This document shows positions 45,310 to 52,104 of a stretch of 64,000 bases of DNA, piece by piece. This stretch comes from Planctomycetota bacterium (lineage in GTDB: Bacteria > Planctomycetota > Phycisphaerae > Phycisphaerales > UBA5793): assembly GCA_013112555.1 (NCBI GenBank), contig JABFGK010000001.1:372001-436000 (forward strand). Direction: 5' to 3'. The translations under genes were made by a program, and so were the position numbers. The notes under the pieces are model-generated. The model did not search any database and was not told the origin of the DNA. It worked only from the letters and a program-made list of their open reading frames with translations. Each line of letters starts with the position of its first letter. The stretch's first letter is position 1.

Positions 45310-46020
45310 ATGATGAACGAACTGCCAACCGATCGACCTGTCACGAACCTCTTCCTTCACGAGGAAGTCCTCCTGCTGGCGCTCCGCGACGACGAAGGCA
45401 CGTTTGTCAGTGGGGCTATGTACAGCCATGCGATAGCCGGCGGCATCCTCGCTGAACTCATGCTGTCCAAACGCATCGACCTCGACCCCGTCAAACCGAA
45501 GCGGAAGATTATCGACGTCCTGAGCAAAGAGCCGATCGGCGATCCCGTACTCGATGAATGTTTGTTCAAGATCGCAACTGCCAAACGCCGCGGCTCCATG
45601 CAGACCTGGGTCGCGCGCTTCACGAACCGCGAACTCCAGCATCGTGTGGCAGCCGGCCTCGTTGACCTCGGCATCCTGAAAGCCGACAAGGACAAGGTCC
45701 TGTGGATCTTCGACCGCCGGATCTACCCGGAAATCGACCATGCGCCCGAGCAGCAACTGATTGAACGACTTGAGCATGCCGTGTTCACAGACGACACTGA
45801 CATCAGCCCGCGCACGGTCATTCTGCTGGCGCTGGCCCATCACTCGGGTCTGCTGAGCAAGTCACTCCCCAAGAAGGAACTGCGCAAGCGCAAAAAACGG
45901 ATCGATCAGATTGTGAGCGGTGACGTCGTCGGGCAGGCCACCAAAGAGGCCATCCAGGCAGTTCAGGCAGCCATTGTTGTTGCCTGTACAGTGCCGGCAA
46001 TCTGTGCCGCAGCGACCTGA
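45310..46020 (+). CDS. GPP34 (GOLPH3-like) family protein
   Basis: A 236-residue protein of the GPP34 family, whose eukaryotic member GOLPH3 is a phosphatidylinositol-4-phosphate-binding Golgi protein. The family opening LFLHEEVLLLALRDDEGTF is clear, followed by AIAGGILAELMLSKRIDL, GDPVLDECLFKIA and LVDLGILKADKDKVLWIF. Start ATG 45310 has AAGGAG upstream; the track start at 45217 is far too early. The C-terminus ends in a hydrophobic helix (AVQAAIVVACTVPAICAAAT) that could reach the membrane. Bacterial GPP34 proteins are known, mainly in Actinobacteria, with no settled role. Confidence 0.87.
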   Translation: MMNELPTDRPVTNLFLHEEVLLLALRDDEGTFVSGAMYSHAIAGGILAELMLSKRIDLDPVKPKRKIIDVLSKEPIGDPVLDECLFKIATAKRRGSMQTWVARFTNRELQHRVAAGLVDLGILKADKDKVLWIFDRRIYPEIDHAPEQQLIERLEHAVFTDDTDISPRTVILLALAHHSGLLSKSLPKKELRKRKKRIDQIVSGDVVGQATKEAIQAVQAAIVVACTVPAICAAAT

Positions 46021-46111
46021 TTTCACTCCGGTTCAGGCCCGATCCAGGCCCACGGATTCCCATCCGAGTCAAGCGTGAATCACATCAGAGAATGCAGACA
46101 CGGGTCATGCT

Positions 46112-46233
46112 CCGTCGTGCCACGCGCAGTGAGCCCCCGGCTTTGCCGGGGGGATGGTTCCACAGGAACCATGCACAAAGGGGGGTGAGTACGGATCGAG
46201 AGTGGCACAGACAGGGCCGAGTCGTGCCACGCG
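46112..46233. repeat. Hairpin-rich intergenic stretch before gatE with a 13-bp direct repeat
   Basis: The 408-base gap between the GPP34 gene and gatE holds GTCGTGCCACGCG at 46114 and again at 46221. Between them are a CCCCCGG...CCGGGGG hairpin, a perfect ATGGTTCC/GGAACCAT hairpin and a GTGGCAC/GTGCCAC stem overlapping the second repeat. No convincing ORF lies here. The layout resembles a REP-type or mini-transposon remnant, but terminal features are not clear. The gatE promoter probably lies in 46280-46420. Confidence 0.5.
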
Positions 46234-46428
46234 GAAACACGAGGAGGGCATGTGGCAGTGTGCCCCCACGCCTACGCAGCCCTGTCCCCCTGCACTTGCC
46301 CCCTTCGCATGCTATCATGGCCGCATTGAGAGTCTGTTGTAGCCCCGGTGAGGGCCGAAATCGGCCCATCCAGGGACATTTCAACACCACCCTGATCCGG
46401 CCTTGTTCCGACGGAGGTGCGAGAGAGT

Positions 46429-48435
46429 ATGCCTCTTCCATTCAACCCATTCCCCCCATTCGAGCAGATGGGACCCGAGCACTACGCTGAAATCGGCTTG
46501 AAGTGCGGCCTGGAGGTCCATCAGCAACTCCTTACCGAGACCAAACTCTTTTGCCGCTGCCCGGCCGGCCAGTACAGCGACGAGTACGACGCCGAGATCC
46601 TCCGCCATATGCGCCCGACCCTCTCAGAACTCGGCGAGTACGACGGTACCGCCCTGATGGAAAAAAAGACCCGCAAGCACATTCATTACCGGCTGAACCA
46701 TCATACTGTTTGTACCTACGAGTTTGATGACACACCGCCGTTCTTTCTCAACGATCAGGCCCTCGACATTGCTATTGAACTGGCGCTCCTGCTCCAACTG
46801 AACCGTGTCAGCGAAATCCATATCGCGCGGAAGCAGTATCTCGACGGCTCCATCCCGACCGGATTCCAGCGCACCACCATCCTCGGCGTCGACGGCTGGA
46901 TGCCCTATGGGAAGGACCGCACCATCCACGTGCGCCAACTCGGCCTCGAGGAAGACTCCTGCCGCGAAGTGTCCGATGTGGGTCATGATCGGACCTACAT
47001 CGCTGACCGGCTCGGCATGCCGCTGATCGAAGTTGTGACCGAAGCGGAGATGAAGACGCCGCAGGAGGTGGCCGAGGTCTGCCAGATCATCCGCAAACTG
47101 TGCCGCAGCACGCGCAAGGTCCGGACCGGCTATGGCGCCACCCGCCAGGATGTGAATGTCAGTGTCCGTGGCGGGACTCGCGTCGAGATCAAGGGCGTTC
47201 CGCAGATCCCACGAATCCCTCGTTTGATTTACAACGAAGCGATGCGGCAGTGCAGCCTGCTCAATATTCGGCACATGCTGCTTGAGCGTGGGGTGACGCC
47301 TGAGACGTTCAAGTGGTATGCACATGATGTCTCCGACATCATTCACCGACACACCGATCGACCTTTGAACTCGCTCATCGATCGTCGTCTGTTGGTCAGG
47401 TGCGTGACGCTCAAGAAGTTTGCCGGCCTCATGAATGAGCAGACCCAGGAGCACACGACATTCGCCCGCGAGTTCTCCGATCGGGTGCGCGTCATTGCCT
47501 GCCTCACACGGCTCCCGAATATCGTCCATTCGGACAGTGCCTCAGAGTTGATCCACTCGACGGACTGGCGCGACCTGCGGAAGCACGTCAGTGCCGACCC
47601 GGACGATCTGCTGATCCTCGTCTGGGGCGATCAGGCAGACACGCAGCGCGCCTGTGATGAGATTGCGATCCGTGCCCACGAGGCAACGGTTGGGATCCCC
47701 AATGACACGCGACAGGCCCACAAAGACGGGACCAACGGTTTTGAACGCGTCTTGCCGGGTGCTGAGCGCATGTACCCGGACACTGATCTGCCGCCGATCT
47801 GCATCACCCCCGAGCGGGTGGACCGTATTGCGGCCCAACTCCCGGAGTATGTCTGGGCTCGCGAGGATCGGTATTTGGATTTGGGTGTCCCCCCGGTCCT
47901 GATTGAGCGCTTGGCACTCTCGCCGTGTGCGCCCCTGTTCGATCGCCTCGTTTCCGAACTCAGGACGAGCCCTACGCTGGCAGCCATTGTGCTCATCGAA
48001 CGTTTCACGTCCCTGCGCCGGGCCGGCCTTGACCCTGAAGTGCTCACCGATGATGTGGTGTATGAAGTCTTCCGTGCCGTCTCTGAGAAGCGTCTGGCGG
48101 TCGAGGGTATTCTGCCGGTGATCAAACGCATGGTACCGCATGTCCGTGCCGATCGATCACGAATGGATGAGCCTGCACAACTGGTAACCGACACGCTGGC
48201 CGATCTCTCGATGGCTCCGCCCGCTCCTGATGATGTGGTCGGCACGATTTCACGGGCCATCGACATGACGAAGGGTGTCGGCCGTCCGTTTCCGAGTGAG
48301 GAGGCACGCTGCCGGTATCTCATGGGACACCTCATGGATACCCTGCTCGGCTGCATTCCCGGTACCGAACTGTGCAGGACACTGATGCAGCAGGCGGCTG
48401 CCACTGCAGTTGCTCCCGCTTCCCCGAACAACTGA
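46429..48435 (+). CDS. gatE: Archaeal-type Glu-tRNA(Gln) amidotransferase subunit E
   Basis: GatE binds misacylated Glu-tRNA(Gln) and converts the glutamyl group to glutaminyl using ammonia from GatD. The N-terminal half has the GatB/E core: GLKCGLEVHQQLLTETKLFCRC (zinc-type Cys pair), LDGSIPTGFQRT, GATRQDVNVSV and EIKGVPQIP. From about residue 290 to 410 there is an AspRS-GAD-like insert that distinguishes GatE from GatB; the block GIPNDTRQAHKDGTNGFERV and LPGAERMYPDTDLPPI follows it. A YqeY-like helical tail ends the protein. At 668 residues it is slightly longer than archaeal GatE. ATG 46429 is preferred, with GGAGG upstream. gatD follows after 30 bases. Confidence 0.93.
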   Translation: MPLPFNPFPPFEQMGPEHYAEIGLKCGLEVHQQLLTETKLFCRCPAGQYSDEYDAEILRHMRPTLSELGEYDGTALMEKKTRKHIHYRLNHHTVCTYEFDDTPPFFLNDQALDIAIELALLLQLNRVSEIHIARKQYLDGSIPTGFQRTTILGVDGWMPYGKDRTIHVRQLGLEEDSCREVSDVGHDRTYIADRLGMPLIEVVTEAEMKTPQEVAEVCQIIRKLCRSTRKVRTGYGATRQDVNVSVRGGTRVEIKGVPQIPRIPRLIYNEAMRQCSLLNIRHMLLERGVTPETFKWYAHDVSDIIHRHTDRPLNSLIDRRLLVRCVTLKKFAGLMNEQTQEHTTFAREFSDRVRVIACLTRLPNIVHSDSASELIHSTDWRDLRKHVSADPDDLLILVWGDQADTQRACDEIAIRAHEATVGIPNDTRQAHKDGTNGFERVLPGAERMYPDTDLPPICITPERVDRIAAQLPEYVWAREDRYLDLGVPPVLIERLALSPCAPLFDRLVSELRTSPTLAAIVLIERFTSLRRAGLDPEVLTDDVVYEVFRAVSEKRLAVEGILPVIKRMVPHVRADRSRMDEPAQLVTDTLADLSMAPPAPDDVVGTISRAIDMTKGVGRPFPSEEARCRYLMGHLMDTLLGCIPGTELCRTLMQQAAATAVAPASPNN

Positions 48436-48465
48436 ACACGATTCGACGAGGCCCAGGAGAGTCTG

Positions 48466-49878
48466 ATGAGCGATCCGAATGTAACTGCCAACGCCGTCCC
48501 GCGAACGTGCGATGGATATCGCGGGCCGGCTTTGAACGTTCTGAATGCACAGAACGTGTGCGTCTGGAGCGATGTGAAAGTCGAGTCGACCAACGGCCGC
48601 TTCCAGGGCATCATTCTCCCTCGCTCCGAAACTGCTGATGATCACCACATTGTGCTGAAACTTGATACCGGGTATAACATCGGGATCGCTGCTGACACGA
48701 TCACGAAGATGACTGAGATCGGCCGGCGTGTGGCCAACTACAAGATCCCGGAAAAAGAGTTCCCGTTCGATGCCGAAAAGCCGAACGTCACACTCCTGGG
48801 AACCGGCGGTACGATTGCCAGCCGCCTCGACTATCGCACCGGTGCCGTCATCCCTGCTTTTTCACCGGGTGAACTGTACGGCTCGGTCCCGGAACTGGCC
48901 GACATCTGCAATCTCACCACCGAGAAACTCTTCGGCGTCTTCAGCGAGAACATGGGGCCGGAGCAATACCTGACGCTGGCCAAGCGCATCGGGCAGGAGA
49001 TCGAGAAGGGCGCTGATGGGATTGTCGTCGGTCACGGCACGGACACGATGCACCATACCGCTGCTGCACTGACCTTCATGGTCCAGAACCCCCCGGTCCC
49101 GATCGTTATGGTCGGGTCTCAACGCTCCAGCGACCGGCCGTCATCTGATGCAGCACTCAATCTCATCCATGCCGTGAAAACCGCAGCCGAGGGTGACATT
49201 GCCGAAGTCATGGTCTGCATGTTCGGCCCGACGTCGGATCAGTACGGCCTGCTTCACCGCGGGACCCGGGTCCGCAAGATGCACTCGTCCTATCGCTCGA
49301 CCTTTCGGACCATCGGCGACATTCCACTGGCCATGATCGATGCCCAAACGCTCAAGCCACTGCGGGAGGACTACCGGAAACGACGATCTGACCGCGAGGT
49401 CACGATAACGCCGGCTTTCGAGGAGCGCATCGGCATTTTGTACTACTACCCGAACATGCACCCGGATCTCCTGGATGCGATGGTGGAACTCGGGTACCGC
49501 GGCATCGTCATTGCGGGCACCGGCCTGGGGCATGTGAACAAACCGTTGTATCCAGCCCTGAAACGGGCTCAGGAGAAGGGTGTCCATATCTACATGACCG
49601 TCCAGACGCTCTGGGGCTACGTCCAGATGTATGTCTACGAGACCGGTCGTGAAATGATGGAACTCGGCGTCGTGCCGGGGGCCAACATGCTGCCCGAGGT
49701 GGCCTACATCAAACTCGGCTGGGTGCTGGGCCAGACCGACGACCGCGACGAGGTGCGTCGCATGATGCTCACCCCCATCGGTGACGAGATCACGACCCGT
49801 GAGCCGTACAACGGCTACCTCGTGTTCCAGGGTGCCATCCCCGAGGTTCAGGACTTCCTGCGCAAAGTCCGGCGCTGA
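48466..49878 (+). CDS. gatD: Archaeal-type Glu-tRNA(Gln) amidotransferase subunit D
   Basis: GatD is the asparaginase-like subunit that releases ammonia for GatE. Residues ~28-85 form the Tudor/Sm-like N-terminal domain specific to GatD (HHIVLKLDTGYNIGI). The asparaginase domain follows: LGTGGTIASRLDYRTGAV with the nucleophile-type Thr residues (113 and 116), GHGTDTMHHTA with the Thr-Asp pair, GSQRSSDRPSSDAALNL and HRGTRVRKMHSS. The dimeric C-terminal region includes VAGTGLGHVNK-like GTGLGHVNK and VVPGANMLPEVAYIKLGW. At 470 residues it is typical. CAGGAGAG precedes the ATG. The Tudor-like domain rules out a simple catabolic asparaginase. Confidence 0.94.
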   Translation: MSDPNVTANAVPRTCDGYRGPALNVLNAQNVCVWSDVKVESTNGRFQGIILPRSETADDHHIVLKLDTGYNIGIAADTITKMTEIGRRVANYKIPEKEFPFDAEKPNVTLLGTGGTIASRLDYRTGAVIPAFSPGELYGSVPELADICNLTTEKLFGVFSENMGPEQYLTLAKRIGQEIEKGADGIVVGHGTDTMHHTAAALTFMVQNPPVPIVMVGSQRSSDRPSSDAALNLIHAVKTAAEGDIAEVMVCMFGPTSDQYGLLHRGTRVRKMHSSYRSTFRTIGDIPLAMIDAQTLKPLREDYRKRRSDREVTITPAFEERIGILYYYPNMHPDLLDAMVELGYRGIVIAGTGLGHVNKPLYPALKRAQEKGVHIYMTVQTLWGYVQMYVYETGREMMELGVVPGANMLPEVAYIKLGWVLGQTDDRDEVRRMMLTPIGDEITTREPYNGYLVFQGAIPEVQDFLRKVRR

Positions 49879-50118
49879 TTTGAGTCAGACGCCCGTCGGG
49901 ATGGGCAGGATTATCCAGATTCTGCAGAACTTCCAGAATTACACGAAAGAGGCTGAAAGGGAGAATTGTCGCAGTGCTTGTCATTGAGCCACCGGTCGGA
50001 AAAAAGGCCGGGCTGGATGACTGGGCTGCCGCTGGTGCGCTCTGGGTGCACACAGTGTTGGCCCGGGTCGTCACTCCGTGAGTTCCAGGGGCTGCCTCAC
50101 AGCCAGAAGACCCAAGCC

Positions 50119-51474
50119 ATGACTGCTTCAGGAAACAGACGTCGTCGTCTCGAATGGCTGATTCGGTTGGTTCAGTACTATCGCAACTGGACGAGGCCGC
50201 AGGTTGCCCATGCATTGGGTGTGAGTGATCTTCGTCGTCTCGCCCCGAGCAGTGGGGACGTTCGAATCAGCATTGCCGTTCGGCTGGCCCGGCTGCTGGA
50301 CTGGCGGGTCGATGAAGTGGCCCGGTATCTCTGGACAGAACCGATTGCGAATGCTTCTGATCAACGGGATACCCCGGCCTCGAATCCACCGCCGGACTGT
50401 GACAGCGAAGCCGGTGAGGTGTGCTGGGACCTCGATGGCGAGGCTTCCCAGGCCCGGGCACAGGCAGAAGCCGCATCGGACTCGTATGCCGACATCGATC
50501 GTGCTGCGTGGGAGGCCTACCAAGCCGGTGATTTCGGCCGGGTTGTTCGTCTTGCAAGATACGCCTATGCAAAGGCGGAATCGCCGGAGCAGCGGGCGGC
50601 TGCCTGCAACCGAGAACTGGGCGGCTGGGACGGGTTGGGGCGATATGCCGAAGCCCTTGAGGCCGTACGCCGCGGGCTCACCGAGACGCCGATTCAAGAG
50701 GCCAGGCGGCTGCGCCTGCAATCGAACCTGGCCAACGCACACTACACCTTGTGGAATCTGACGGAAGCCAGATCGGTGGCGACGGAAGTGGTCGAACACT
50801 ACCTGGCACATGGGACAGACGATCGGGCGTCAGACAAGAACCTTGCATTCTCATATTACGTTCGCGGTCAGACGGCGAGGCGCTTGATTGGGATTGAGCC
50901 GGAGAACACGATCCAGTACGCTCAACGTTCATGCACTGATTTGCAGCAGGCACATCAACACTACTCGCAGATGGGTGATGAGGTGGGCGATGATCGCTTT
51001 GCCGGCCTGATTCGCCTGTGTGAATCAGGGCTGCTGGAATCCCGGACGGCGCTGAGTGAGGTCAGTGCCGACGATGCCCTGCATATGATCATCGAACAGT
51101 TGGAGGCTGTGACCGACCCGGAGGACTGGCCGGCCGGGGAGGTGCTGGAAAGTTACGGCTGGTCCTGCGTGTTCGGATGTAATATCGCACTGCGCCACTT
51201 GCCGGAAGAGTCGCAACAGCGGCCGATGGCGATCCTGACAAACAAGGCATACGAGATATCGGATCGACTGGAGAACTGGTCACTCCGTGAACGCGCGTTG
51301 GTGATGGAGAGTTTCCGTCGTCAGCGTCTTGCCGACTGGACGGGGGTCAATGAGGAATGGATGCTCGATGAGCAGGAGGTTCGAATCGTCACGGGGACGA
51401 TGGCACGATTCCCGAGCTTTCGCCGGACGGGTTGGCGCATTTTGAACTCTGCCCGACTCGTGACGGAAATGTAG
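50119..51474 (+). CDS. Putative HTH protein with TPR-like region
   Basis: A 451-residue protein of unknown function. The N-terminal ~70 residues are basic and helical (RRRRLEWLIRLVQYYRNW, then RPQVAHALGVSDLRRLAP) and resemble a Cro/C1-type helix-turn-helix; the segment RISIAVRLARLLDWRVDEVARYLW follows. From about 130 onward, alpha-helical repeats (AYQAGDFGRVVRLARYAYAKA, AEALEAVRRGLTE) resemble TPRs. The arrangement suits a transcription regulator with a protein-interaction domain. ATG 50119 is chosen, as the track's upstream residues look non-coding. The exported protein gene follows 11 bases later and may be co-transcribed. Confidence 0.68.
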   Translation: MTASGNRRRRLEWLIRLVQYYRNWTRPQVAHALGVSDLRRLAPSSGDVRISIAVRLARLLDWRVDEVARYLWTEPIANASDQRDTPASNPPPDCDSEAGEVCWDLDGEASQARAQAEAASDSYADIDRAAWEAYQAGDFGRVVRLARYAYAKAESPEQRAAACNRELGGWDGLGRYAEALEAVRRGLTETPIQEARRLRLQSNLANAHYTLWNLTEARSVATEVVEHYLAHGTDDRASDKNLAFSYYVRGQTARRLIGIEPENTIQYAQRSCTDLQQAHQHYSQMGDEVGDDRFAGLIRLCESGLLESRTALSEVSADDALHMIIEQLEAVTDPEDWPAGEVLESYGWSCVFGCNIALRHLPEESQQRPMAILTNKAYEISDRLENWSLRERALVMESFRRQRLADWTGVNEEWMLDEQEVRIVTGTMARFPSFRRTGWRILNSARLVTEM

Positions 51475-51485
51475 GAGCGCTGCGG

Positions 51486-52091
51486 ATGCACCTCAGGCAC
51501 ACAAGCCGGCCTGCACTTGCACTGGCCGCTTTCATTACGATTGTGACAACCGTCAGTGGTACGGCCGCCGGCGATTTGCTCCAATCCCACCAGCAGATCC
51601 TGCCGGTGGGCAAGGGGCAGGCAGACCTCTCTGGGATGCACCTCCGGGATCGTCTTGGCGATGACATGATCCTCGGATTCGTGGAGGATCAGCCATCCGA
51701 TCCGACCGGTGGCCCCGGGCAGAAAAAGAACCGTGATCTCGGTTGGCAGGCTGCGACGAATCAGGATGACCCGAATGAGTTTCACCTGATCATGTTCGGA
51801 AGCGACATCATCATGGGCGGGGAAGGCCCCGGCGGGATCGGCCACGGCCTTCGTGACACGGTCTGGTCGGCAGGAGACGTTCTCGCCAGCCTGGTGGGTC
51901 GCGAGCCGGTCACTGTCGATAGGAGCTGGTACGGCAGATCTGAAGTATTCGAATCCTGGCAACCGTCTGTTGTGGCAACGTCAGCCGAAGCCGAACGGCA
52001 GGGTGCCGACCAGATTCCATCTCCCGGATCGTCGCTGGTATTCGGATTGCTCGGGGCACTCCTGATCAGCACCCGGGCTCGTCGGCCGTGA
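51486..52091 (+). CDS. Exported protein with PEP-CTERM-like C-terminal sorting signal
   Basis: A 201-residue protein with an N-terminal signal peptide (PALALAAFITIVTTVSGTAA) and a C-terminal tripartite end: IPSPGSS, a hydrophobic helix (LVFGLLGALLIS) and a basic tail (TRARRP). This is the PEP-CTERM layout with the 'P-S-P' variant. Such proteins are sorted by exosortase and handled with extracellular polysaccharide. No exosortase gene is visible in the window. The middle part has no recognised domain. GTAGGAG precedes ATG 51486. It ends 14 bases before the convergent GH35 gene. Confidence 0.78.
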   Translation: MHLRHTSRPALALAAFITIVTTVSGTAAGDLLQSHQQILPVGKGQADLSGMHLRDRLGDDMILGFVEDQPSDPTGGPGQKKNRDLGWQAATNQDDPNEFHLIMFGSDIIMGGEGPGGIGHGLRDTVWSAGDVLASLVGREPVTVDRSWYGRSEVFESWQPSVVATSAEAERQGADQIPSPGSSLVFGLLGALLISTRARRP

Positions 52092-52104
52092 GCACCGTGG
52101 ATGA

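Noticed and set aside
46085-46441. 118-residue minus-strand ORF upstream of gatE
   Set aside because: It runs through the hairpin-rich repeat stretch and has no domain or ribosome binding site.
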